Shown: positions 25,599 through 32,749 of the stretch, piece by piece
How positions within the stretch are numbered: the first letter of the stretch is position 1
Layout: each line of letters starts with the position of its first letter
IMG/VR virus record: IMGVR_UViG_3300036832_001210
Location: 1 to 34,200 of that record
DNA length: 34,200 nt
Strand: one strand, 5' to 3'
Source: a virus
Position numbers and translations under genes: made by a program
Notes under the pieces: model-generated
What the model saw: the letters and a program-made list of their open reading frames with translations, nothing else
What the model was told of the DNA's origin: nothing
Database searches by the model: none

Positions 25599-26497
25599 CA
25601 CCGCGCACACATCCGATCAGCAAAGAACAGCTCGCGAAGGCCATACCTCCGACCCAAGCCATAGTGCCGGCGCCGGTCGTAATGATGGACAGCACATCGA
25701 AGATTATCGATGCGATCATCCGCGCCGCCGCCGACCCGAAAGTCGATCTCGAGAAGATGAAGGGTCTGATAGCGATGCGCGATCATATGCAGGCAATGGC
25801 CGCCAAGATCGCCTATGACGAGAATCTGGCGCTGATGCAGGCCGAGTTGCCAGTCATCCCTCGCCGCGGCCTGATCGAGATTCTGAAAAAGGATGCCGCG
25901 GGAGACCGCACCGGGCCGCTCCAGCAGTCGACCCCTTATGCGCTGTGGGAAGACATCGCGGAACAGATCAGACCAATCCTGAAGAAGTATGGCTTCTCGC
26001 TTTCATTCCGCACGCCACACGACCCATCCGGCAAGATCAGCGTCACCGGCATTCTCGCGCGCGGCGGCCATCGCGAAGAGACCACGCTGCCATTCCAGCA
26101 TGATTCGACAGGGTCAAAAAATGCTGCGCAGGCCATCGTCTCAGCCGTCAGCTATGGCAAGCGCACGGTCGCCGGCATGTTGCTCAACATCATCACTCGC
26201 GGCGAGGATGACGATGGCAAAGGCACAGGCAATTCTCGTTCAATTAACGAGACCCAGCTCGCCGAGCTGATTATGCTGGCGGATGAGGCCGGCGCCGACA
26301 AGCAGCGCTTCTGCAACATGATGAAGGTCGCCAGCCTCGATGCCATCCCGGCGCTGCGGTTCGCGGAAGCCAAGGCACAGCTGGAGCGCAAGCTGCGGGA
26401 CAAGAAGGCTCGCGTCGCGGCTGCCAAGACAAAGATGGGCGCCTCCGACTTCCCCGGCGACAAGCCGATGCCAAAGCGGGAAGACCATGTCCGTTAG
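25571..26497 (+). CDS. erf: ERF-family single-strand annealing recombinase (308 aa)
   Basis: Start MAKRAAKAVAPRTHPISKEQ behind AGGAGCATCAGA. The central MKGLIAMRDHMQAMAAKIAYDE region, RGLIEILKKDAAGDRT and YALWEDIAEQIRPILKKYGF, then LSFRTPHDPSGKISVTGIL, fit the ERF superfamily of phage annealing proteins: the family's 'f......a......f..ky.Y......i...i.p.l.k.Gl' core, with the late QAIVSAVSYGKRTVAGMLLN helix. Members anneal complementary single strands and work with an exonuclease, encoded directly downstream here. The C-terminal tail is basic. Confidence is high from pattern and pairing. Confidence 0.85.
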   Translation: MAKRAAKAVAPRTHPISKEQLAKAIPPTQAIVPAPVVMMDSTSKIIDAIIRAAADPKVDLEKMKGLIAMRDHMQAMAAKIAYDENLALMQAELPVIPRRGLIEILKKDAAGDRTGPLQQSTPYALWEDIAEQIRPILKKYGFSLSFRTPHDPSGKISVTGILARGGHREETTLPFQHDSTGSKNAAQAIVSAVSYGKRTVAGMLLNIITRGEDDDGKGTGNSRSINETQLAELIMLADEAGADKQRFCNMMKVASLDAIPALRFAEAKAQLERKLRDKKARVAAAKTKMGASDFPGDKPMPKREDHVR

Positions 26498-27116
26498 ATA
26501 CGAGATCATCGATTGCGAGCAGGGCTCGCCGGAATGGTTCGAGGCGCGTCGGGGCATCCCGACCGCCAGCCGCTTCGCTGCAGTCATGGCTCAGGGTAAG
26601 GGCGGGGAAGACAGCAAAACCCGCTACAAATACATGAAGCAGCTGGCCGCCGAGATTCACACTGGCGAGCCCATTAAGACCTACAGCAATGACAGGATGG
26701 AGCTCGGCAAACAGCATGAGCCAGAATTACGCAGCCAGTATTTGTATGAGCGCGACGACATCGATATCGTGAAGGTCGGCTTCATGAAAATGAACCGGCT
26801 CCTGTGCGCCACCGGCTGCAGCCCGGACGGACTGATCGGAGAGGATGGATTAGTCGAGTTCAAGTCGGCCGAGCCGCATCTTCTGATCGATATCCTGAGC
26901 TCCGGACACGCCCCGCCTACCGCCATGGCACAGATACAGGGACAGCTCTGGATTAGCGGGCGTCAGTGGTGTGACCTTGTCATAGGCTGGCCCAAGATGC
27001 CGCTGTCGATCACGCGCATCAGGGCGAGCGACACCTATATCGCTCCGCTCGCCATGGCGGTGAAGGCCTTCAACAACGAACTGGCAGATATGGTGGCGTG
27101 GCTGAAGAGGTTATAG
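26487..27116 (+). CDS. YqaJ-type 5'-3' exonuclease / recombination nuclease (209 aa)
   Basis: Start MSVRYEIIDCEQGSPEWFEA (ATG 26487) overlaps the ERF stop by 11 nt, behind GCGGGAAG. It has the YqaJ opening G-S-P-E-W-F-E-A-R-R-G-I-P-T-A-S, then NDRMELGKQHEPELRSQYL, and the catalytic CSPDGLIGEDGLVEFKSAEP with D, E and K of the PD-(D/E)XK site. Length matches the family. Phage YqaJ enzymes resect double-stranded ends so that the ERF protein can load. The ERF-exonuclease pair forms a complete Red-like recombination module. Confidence 0.9.
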   Translation: MSVRYEIIDCEQGSPEWFEARRGIPTASRFAAVMAQGKGGEDSKTRYKYMKQLAAEIHTGEPIKTYSNDRMELGKQHEPELRSQYLYERDDIDIVKVGFMKMNRLLCATGCSPDGLIGEDGLVEFKSAEPHLLIDILSSGHAPPTAMAQIQGQLWISGRQWCDLVIGWPKMPLSITRIRASDTYIAPLAMAVKAFNNELADMVAWLKRL

Positions 27117-27632
27117 ATGCAGCGCAGGCCAATCAGGGTTGTCTGGAATGGCGTGGCATTCATGCCGGAAGTCAATGAGCTGCACTATTGCCAGCACTGG
27201 TTCGGTGCCGGCGAGGTGTTCGTCATCGACCCGGAGCAGGAACGCGACATGAACAGCCACAGGCATTATTTCGCCCAGCTGAAAGAGGCGTGGAATAATC
27301 TGCCGGAAAAGCTAATGACCAAGTATCCGACCGAGGAAATATTCCGCAAGAAGCTGCTGATCGAATGCGGCTATTTTCATATGAGCGAGATGGTCTGCGA
27401 TACCGCACGCGATGCCGCTACTCAGGCTGCCTTCATGGCTCCTGACGACCCCAGTATGACGATCGTCGTTCGCGGACGGGTCATCGTGAAATATGTGGCC
27501 AAGTCGCAGTCCACAGCGGCCATGGACAAGGAGGAGTTTCAGAAGTCGAAGTGGGACGTACTCAATATGGCCTCCAGCCTGATCGGGGTGACAGCAAAGC
27601 AGCTAGAGAAGAACGCCGGGAGAAGCGCATGA
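27117..27632 (+). CDS. Hypothetical phage protein, DUF1367-like pattern (171 aa)
   Basis: ATG directly after the exonuclease stop. RRPIRVVWNGVAFMPEVNEL, then MNSHRHYFAQLKEAWNNLPE and KWDVLNMASSLIGVTAKQLE. The 'R..R.yFA.l..aw.nlPe' stretch and N-terminal 'W.G..f.P' recall DUF1367-type phage proteins found beside recombination genes, but confidence is modest. It ends in an ATGA overlap with the next gene. A role in recombination or single-strand binding is inferred from position. Confidence 0.5.
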   Translation: MQRRPIRVVWNGVAFMPEVNELHYCQHWFGAGEVFVIDPEQERDMNSHRHYFAQLKEAWNNLPEKLMTKYPTEEIFRKKLLIECGYFHMSEMVCDTARDAATQAAFMAPDDPSMTIVVRGRVIVKYVAKSQSTAAMDKEEFQKSKWDVLNMASSLIGVTAKQLEKNAGRSA

Positions 27633-28033
27633 CCGAGCGGGTGCCGCTGCCGGCCGATCTCGTCAGCATCATCAAGGCCATCATCAATCAGGACAGGCGC
27701 GAACGCCGGGCTGCCGGATTTAGATACCAGTCGCGGCATCTGGCGGACCGCCTCGCCGAGCATTTCGGATTGAGCATCCATACCCTGCGATCAATCAAGG
27801 AACGCAAGCGACGCCGCCACGTCTGGGCGCTCGATAGGTTCCGCGGCCTGACTGTCGCCCCAGAGCGTCTGGCAGCCATCAGGATGCGTTTGGAGCGTAG
27901 GCGCTATCTTGCAGCCCGGAAGACTGGAATCGCATCCAGCGAGGCTCCGCCGACCGGGAAACAGCCTGCTACCTCAGAAGCACCGCTGGAATCTGGATTG
28001 GATACTGGACCAGCACCTCGTCGTCGGTCTTGA
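27629..28033 (+). CDS. Basic HTH-like protein, last gene of the rightward operon (134 aa)
   Basis: Start MTERVPLPADLVSIIKAIIN overlaps the previous stop (ATGA). FRYQSRHLADRLAEHFGLSI, then HTLRSIKERKRRRHVWALDR, resembles a helix-turn-helix followed by a basic wing, so DNA binding is likely. The C-terminal 30 residues are Pro/Ser/Gly-rich, and its last 65 bp overlap the 3' end of the convergent endolysin gene. No terminator is seen at this junction. It could be a late-gene activator given its place at the end of the early operon and next to late genes, but no evidence shows this. Confidence 0.5.
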   Translation: MTERVPLPADLVSIIKAIINQDRRERRAAGFRYQSRHLADRLAEHFGLSIHTLRSIKERKRRRHVWALDRFRGLTVAPERLAAIRMRLERRRYLAARKTGIASSEAPPTGKQPATSEAPLESGLDTGPAPRRRS

Positions 28034-28919
28034 TGCCAAGTGCGTCCAAGAGGCCGGGCGACAGGTCGGCGACACGGTCGGTATCATCGTGTGGCCCCCA
28101 GTCCGCCGGCCACGCCAGAACCCTCCGGCCCGTCTTCGGCGCCTTGACCAGCGCCATCTTGTCGGCATCATCGAGCATGGTTTTCGGGGTGACCGCATAG
28201 TCCCAGCGGCAGGCGACGTAGTACATGGCAGGGTCGAGCCGGCGCGCCAGACCGGTAGTGCCCGGCGGCTGCTGATCGAGAAACAGATGCGGCGCCTGAT
28301 CATAGTTGTAGATGAAGGCCAGCCCCTCGTCCTCGCTGACACCCATATCGTCCGGACCGCCAAACCAGCTGCACTTGCCAGAGAAACTTACGCCCTCGGC
28401 CACGTCCGTCTGCAGCCCGACCATTGCGATCGCCTTGCAGATTGCCTCGAAATTGTTCTGATAGGCCTCGACGTCGGCCTCAGAGTCCACGAAGCAAATT
28501 TCCAGCAATATGCTCGGTTCGTCGGTACCGTTCAGGAATGCCAAATTCGTCTTGTACTTTGCTCCGCGATTGATCAAGCCGCCAGCTTTCGCGATCGCCG
28601 CCGACACACGCGACGCCAGACCTTCCTGCGTCAGGTAGAGCACTTCAGTCCCGACCGGCTCATCAGTCTGCTCATAGGCGTTGAAATGCACCGAGACGTC
28701 AACATCACGGTCCTGCGCATTGTGGAAATTTATGATGGTGTCGAGATTCTCGCTCTGGGTCTGCGAGGTATCGTCGTAGAACTCGAGCACGTTATGCCCG
28801 ACCTTGCGCAACCAGTCGGCAACGGCCGGCACCACTTTTCTCGCCTCTTCGACCTCATCGATGATGCCGGAGGCACCCCTGATCAGCAGCCCATGGCCTG
28901 CCGAGATCACGATTCTCAT
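27969..28919 (-). CDS. Endolysin: zinc N-acetylmuramoyl-L-alanine amidase (316 aa)
   Basis: The N-terminal 170 aa are an Amidase_3-type domain: MRIVISAGHG with zinc ligand H9, an acidic DEVEEA with E22 or E24 as second ligand, VDVSVHFNA with H78, and SILLEICFVDS with catalytic E140. The remaining 140 aa (QTDVAEGVSFSGKCSWFGGP, MALVKAPKTG, LSPGLLDALGIKTDDEVLVQ) do not match a usual peptidoglycan-binding domain. They contain a segment resembling phage 'structural lysozyme' tails and may bind another wall component. A good GGAG precedes the ATG. It cuts the amide bond between MurNAc and the peptide stem during lysis. Confidence 0.85.
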   Translation of the reverse strand: MRIVISAGHGLLIRGASGIIDEVEEARKVVPAVADWLRKVGHNVLEFYDDTSQTQSENLDTIINFHNAQDRDVDVSVHFNAYEQTDEPVGTEVLYLTQEGLASRVSAAIAKAGGLINRGAKYKTNLAFLNGTDEPSILLEICFVDSEADVEAYQNNFEAICKAIAMVGLQTDVAEGVSFSGKCSWFGGPDDMGVSEDEGLAFIYNYDQAPHLFLDQQPPGTTGLARRLDPAMYYVACRWDYAVTPKTMLDDADKMALVKAPKTGRRVLAWPADWGPHDDTDRVADLSPGLLDALGIKTDDEVLVQYPIQIPAVLLR

Positions 28920-28937
28920 TTACGCTTCTCCGCTTGG

Positions 28938-30161
28938 TTATGAGCTGCAAAATTCTACGATGCTGACGACACCAACAGCGCCGTTTCCACCAGAAGCACC
29001 AGTTGTTGCAATAGCAAATGATATGCCGCCATTTCCTCCAGCCCCATAGCCATTGCCGTTGCTGCCGTTGGCATTGCCCGCGCCCCCAAGACTGAGAGCA
29101 GTACCCTGCCCGCCCCAAGGACCGGCACCGCCCTGTGCTTGGACAACATTTGAGTTAAGATTGGAGTTCTGCAAAGGACCAGCCCGTCCGCCATTTCCCG
29201 CGTCAACGATATCACCAGTGCCAACGCTCACGTTAATTCCGCCAGCACCGCCGCCACCTCCACCCCCAAGGGCTCCTCCTTTGGCGATACAAAGCGTACC
29301 GACAGAGCTATCGCCACCAGCCGTTCCGTTGTTAGCGGCTCCTGCCGCGCCGCCATTTCCCCCAGCACCCACTGTGACGGTCTGAGATGCGCCAATAATA
29401 GCCGCTGAAGCAAGTAGCCGCGCATAACCACCTGCAGCACCGCTGCCTGCTCCCAAACCATTACCTGTTCCAGAAGCAGCTACCCCTCCACCGCCTCCAC
29501 CGCCGCCCACACATTCGATGGTGCAGTAGATCATATTGGCGGTTGGCGTGTATGTTGCCGTTCCGCTGGTGAATATCTGTTTGTGAACACTCTTCACCGT
29601 GCCCGCTTCGGCAGCCTGAGCACGCGTTTTTTCTACACCGACAGCTCCGTCAGCATAAGCCGTAGTTGCGAGCTGCGTCGTGTTGTTGAGCGCAGCTGCC
29701 GTGGGTGCCGCTGGGATACCCGTGAACGTCGGCGAAGCCAGTAATGCATAGCCGCTGATGCTGGCACCCACCGGAATCGTCACAGTGCCCGTGAACGTCG
29801 GAGATGCTAACGGCGCCTTGAGGGCAAGAGCCGTATTAACGGCGCCTGAGAGTGTCGAGACGGCGCTGTCAGCATATGCCGTAGTTGCAATCTGTGTGCT
29901 GTTGTTGAGTGCTGCAGCTGTCGGTGCTGTCGGAATGCCGTTGAAGGTTGCGGTGCCGTTGAAGGCTGCCGGACCGTTGAAGGTTGCGGTGCCGGTGAAG
30001 GTCGGCGAGTTCGACGGAGCCCACGCGGTATCGACAGGATGGATGTGATCTTCGTGAGCCCATCTAATGCTGGCACCAACGGTCGCATTGCCGTTCGCTA
30101 AAGGCGGCAGGATGCCCGGCTCACCCGGAGTTGGAAACAGTTCAGTTTCAACAATCGGCAT
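28938..30161 (-). CDS. Glycine-rich tail fibre / receptor-binding protein (407 aa)
   Basis: Start at MPIVETELFPTPGEPGIL (ATG 30159-30161), overlapping the previous gene by 14 nt. The N-terminal 45 residues include RWAHEDHIHP, the 'hub' motif common in phage side-fibre starts. Then come SPTFTGTATFNGPAAFNG-type repeats and two copies of IPTAPTAAALNN-type units, ending with a long Gly-rich domain (QIFTSGTATYTPTANMI, then GGGGGG-type runs and GAGGNGG blocks). Gly-rich polyproline-II-like domains form the receptor-binding tips of T4 gp38- and S16-type adhesins. It very likely determines host attachment. Neighbours: endolysin downstream, small proteins upstream. Confidence 0.75.
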   Translation of the reverse strand: MPIVETELFPTPGEPGILPPLANGNATVGASIRWAHEDHIHPVDTAWAPSNSPTFTGTATFNGPAAFNGTATFNGIPTAPTAAALNNSTQIATTAYADSAVSTLSGAVNTALALKAPLASPTFTGTVTIPVGASISGYALLASPTFTGIPAAPTAAALNNTTQLATTAYADGAVGVEKTRAQAAEAGTVKSVHKQIFTSGTATYTPTANMIYCTIECVGGGGGGGGVAASGTGNGLGAGSGAAGGYARLLASAAIIGASQTVTVGAGGNGGAAGAANNGTAGGDSSVGTLCIAKGGALGGGGGGGAGGINVSVGTGDIVDAGNGGRAGPLQNSNLNSNVVQAQGGAGPWGGQGTALSLGGAGNANGSNGNGYGAGGNGGISFAIATTGASGGNGAVGVVSIVEFCSS

Positions 30162-30372
30162 CAATGTGCCTGTCTACTGCGTGCTTCTCTATTGCAAGAC
30201 GATGCCATTCCCGCAGCGGCAACACGATGACATGACCGCCGACATTGATGCCGATCGAGCCCTCCCTCGTCACATGGATAGAGTCGGCATAAGCGGTGTC
30301 GCCATTGACGTCCTTAGGCCCGCGCCACAGCTCACGATCGGTGTTTTCCCATGGGCCGCTTGTATCGCTCAT
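30148..30372 (-). CDS. Small hypothetical protein (74 aa)
   Basis: Start at MSDTSGPWENTDRELWRGP (ATG 30370-30372), overlapping the stop of the membrane protein gene (ATGA); a four-codon upstream extension is rejected. A beta-rich protein (GSIGINVGGHVIVLPLREWH) with an acidic N-terminus. It sits between a membrane protein and the fibre gene. Possibly a fibre-associated chaperone or lysis accessory; no family recognised. Confidence 0.55.
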   Translation of the reverse strand: MSDTSGPWENTDRELWRGPKDVNGDTAYADSIHVTREGSIGINVGGHVIVLPLREWHRLAIEKHAVDRHIDADC

Positions 30373-30563
30373 TTGCCGTCGCACTTCTCTATCAGATGGG
30401 TAATCAGGGCGTCACGACGCTCGCCGGCCTTGCCCACGCCGTTGAACACATAGACCGCCCAGCCCAGAAACATCAGGTTGACGATAATGAGAGCAAAAGC
30501 GAGCGGCTGGCCTTTAAGATTCTCACCGACTGTGCCGACGATCTGCTTGATGGTCTCGACCAT
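30369..30563 (-). CDS. Small membrane protein, holin candidate (64 aa)
   Basis: A 64-aa protein with one clear transmembrane helix (LAFALIIVNLMFLGWAVYVF), a short N-terminal amphipathic part (MVETIKQIVGTVGENLKG) and a charged C-terminal tail (RRDALITHLIEKCDGK). The size and topology would suit a class III holin or a spanin-like accessory. It lies in the same leftward unit as the endolysin, two genes away. Holin function is inferred; a single helix without the usual dual-start motif makes it less than certain. Confidence 0.55.
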   Translation of the reverse strand: MVETIKQIVGTVGENLKGQPLAFALIIVNLMFLGWAVYVFNGVGKAGERRDALITHLIEKCDGK

Positions 30564-30574
30564 GGCATCACCTC

Positions 30575-31678
30575 TTACAGCACCCTCAGAAGATAGGTCA
30601 CAGCAATGTTTGGCGGCACTTTGGGAACTGCCGCTGGCGAGGCATTTGTAAAGGTCGTACTGATCGAATTGCTGGCACTGGAGGTAAACGCACCAACAAC
30701 GGGAGACGATATAACAGTAAAAGATGAACCCGACCCGACAAAGTCCGTGGCAGTGCCGCTTGCGGTAACGGCACCTGCGGGCGAAGTAACACTGATCGAC
30801 TGCGTAGCGTTGCTAGACGTGTGTGTCGGAAGGTTAGTACTTCCGAGCGTGACGCTTTCGAGGCCATTGACACAACTATTGCCGACCACTGTCATCACAG
30901 TGCCGCAGCCGGTCGCGGCACTGGTTAGACGGTTTATGGGAGTGCCGCCGAGGTTGTCGAGCGCCACCAGCGTGCGCCCGCGCAGATCGAGCACCGCAAA
31001 ATTGCCGGCCGAGCAGCCACCGGGAGCTGGCGAACCGAGCACGGCCCAATAGGCCGCATAGGTCGTGGTGGAAATGCACTGACCGGCAGGAAGGATATAA
31101 CTTGGACTTGGAGAAGTAGTGCCGGTATAGGGTATGAGACCTCCGAGCGGCACCAATGACGGATAGTTGTAGAAGTTGCGCAGTACCCAAGCGCTGCTTC
31201 CCAAACTGAACTTCATCGAATATGGCACGCCTGCAACCAGCGTTCCGGATGGAATTGCGCCAGTCGAACCCTGAATGGCATAGGCAGTGCCGGCATCTGT
31301 CGACAGTGTCGGGTTGGTGCCGTTCGTCACGTTCAGCGTGACCGAGATCAGCTGGCCGTCATTTGGTGTCGGAGTCGGAAAGCCCTGATTGGTCGTAACC
31401 GTATAAGCGACCGGACCGCCTGCCGTCGTCAATGAACCGGAGGTGTCAGCAGCCTGCTCGGCCAGCCGCGCCATCATCGCGCGCGCGCTGTCGTTCACCG
31501 CCGATGGCGACATGCCCTCCGACCAGTTGATCGACGCATCAGCCGTCGCATTGTTGGTGGCGGTCTTGCTCCACTGCCAGAATGCCGCCTTCGCCGTCTC
31601 AATGCTGACCTGAGCTCCGAGTGCCGCTACGAAAAACAGGACGGTAAGGCCGACGAAGTTGAGTATTCGCTTCTTCAT
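30575..31678 (-). CDS. Tail-collar-domain fibre protein with N-terminal signal-like segment (367 aa)
   Basis: After an N-terminal hydrophobic segment (MKKRILNFVGLTVLFFVAAL, then an AKAA site), the sequence FWQWSKTATNNATADASINW and EGMSPSAVNDSARAMMARLA is the well-known opening of tail proteins of alphaproteobacterial phages. The C-terminal part has GGLIPYTG and FAVLDLRGRTLVALDNLGG, the collar-domain signature of short tail fibres, and ends in a beta-rich YLLRVL. The signal-like N-terminus on an otherwise standard fibre is unusual and parallels the exported block at the left end. The start overlaps the upstream gene stop. It is likely part of the adsorption apparatus. Confidence 0.75.
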   Translation of the reverse strand: MKKRILNFVGLTVLFFVAALGAQVSIETAKAAFWQWSKTATNNATADASINWSEGMSPSAVNDSARAMMARLAEQAADTSGSLTTAGGPVAYTVTTNQGFPTPTPNDGQLISVTLNVTNGTNPTLSTDAGTAYAIQGSTGAIPSGTLVAGVPYSMKFSLGSSAWVLRNFYNYPSLVPLGGLIPYTGTTSPSPSYILPAGQCISTTTYAAYWAVLGSPAPGGCSAGNFAVLDLRGRTLVALDNLGGTPINRLTSAATGCGTVMTVVGNSCVNGLESVTLGSTNLPTHTSSNATQSISVTSPAGAVTASGTATDFVGSGSSFTVISSPVVGAFTSSASNSISTTFTNASPAAVPKVPPNIAVTYLLRVL

Positions 31679-32583
31679 GGCGTTGTCCCCGTAGCGGGAG
31701 GCTGAGTTTGATTGGTGAGCGGCTGATTGATCATCGCTTGCGCGTACTGTCTCGCGCGCAGCATCGCTGGCGTCACTGCTGACGGAAATTGTATTGGCTG
31801 CAGTGGCGGAGGTGCGTTCGCCTGCTGCTGTGTCTGAAGCATCTTCGCGATGCCTGCCAGTGCATTCGTCGAATCACCATCACCCGTACTCGGTGTCACG
31901 GCTGATGCCTGTGTGGTCGATGTGCCAGCTGGTCCGGCAACGGCACCGCCAGAACCGCCGCCCCCGCCTCCATCTCCGCCTCCACTGGTACCCGCCACGC
32001 TCGGAGCATTAGGGTCATAGGGAAGCCCGGCGCGGCGCGCGATCTCACGACCCCATCCTGCTTCGAACGATTGCGGTGTCTGCGGCCCGCTCATGCCGGG
32101 ATAGGGATTGCCGCCGACATTGGTCATGGTGCCATTCTGATAGAAGCCACGACCCTGCTGATGCATCATGTAGGTCTCGGTCGGTGTTGGAGCGCGGCCA
32201 TACTTGTTTTGGAACCATGAATTGTTGTCTGCTGCCAGATTGGCGGCAGCCTGCGCGTTGTCCATGGCGTTGTAGATGTTGCCGGAGCCGTGGGTCGCCC
32301 ACTCCGAGCCGGCGCCGCGTGAGCCGATTTGATACAGCCCCTTGTATTGCGTCGACCGGTTGGCGTTGCTTCCCGGATTAAGGCTGCTCTCGATTTGTGC
32401 GATCGCCCTCCAAGTCGGGACATCCATCCCGGCCTTGCCGGCAGTGGCTCGAATGGCGGCGTCGACATCACCGGCCGAGGGAGCCGCCGTATTGCCGCCA
32501 GACTGACGGCTCACAACAGCTGCCGCGGCTTCCGGAGAGTAGCCCTGCGCAACCAATTGCCGTATCTGACTCAGAGCATCCAT
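31675..32583 (-). CDS. Virion-type lytic transglycosylase (302 aa)
   Basis: The N-terminal MDALSQIRQLVAQGYSPEAA is followed by an SLT domain: RAIAQIESSLNPGSNANRST with catalytic E65, YKGLYQIG with the typical 'GLyQi' strand, NAQAAANLAADN, ETYMMHQQG. From about residue 195 the protein becomes Gly/Ser/Thr- and then Gln/Pro-rich and disordered, ending LTNQTQPPATG. Such proteins ride inside the virion and open the peptidoglycan during DNA entry. Its start codon forms a CATG with a possible rightward ATG. Sits next to the large virion protein, as in podovirus-like internal-protein clusters. Confidence 0.8.
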   Translation of the reverse strand: MDALSQIRQLVAQGYSPEAAAAVVSRQSGGNTAAPSAGDVDAAIRATAGKAGMDVPTWRAIAQIESSLNPGSNANRSTQYKGLYQIGSRGAGSEWATHGSGNIYNAMDNAQAAANLAADNNSWFQNKYGRAPTPTETYMMHQQGRGFYQNGTMTNVGGNPYPGMSGPQTPQSFEAGWGREIARRAGLPYDPNAPSVAGTSGGGDGGGGGGSGGAVAGPAGTSTTQASAVTPSTGDGDSTNALAGIAKMLQTQQQANAPPPLQPIQFPSAVTPAMLRARQYAQAMINQPLTNQTQPPATGTTP

Positions 32584-32749
32584 GCGTCAAGCCCTCTTCT
32601 TCGTCATCCTCATCCTCGGCATCACCCTGATGCATATCTGGCATCATTTCGTGACTTATTTTGTCACGACCTTCGGCAACGTGGCTGGCCTCACCGCAAT
32701 CGCCGGTCTCATCCTTCTCGGTTTTGTCCTTGACCCCTATTGCGATTAA
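32582..32749 (+). CDS. Possible rightward two-helix membrane protein (55 aa)
   Basis: A plus-strand frame MRQALFFVILILGITLMHIW, then a loop and GLTAIAGLILLGFVLDPYCD: two predicted transmembrane helices. Its start shares a CATG with the transglycosylase start and its stop overlaps the stop of the next leftward gene. No good ribosome-binding site is visible and it opposes all neighbours, so it may be a shadow of an acidic leftward reading. I list it because it fills the only gap of this region and has clear membrane topology. Confidence 0.3.
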   Translation: MRQALFFVILILGITLMHIWHHFVTYFVTTFGNVAGLTAIAGLILLGFVLDPYCD

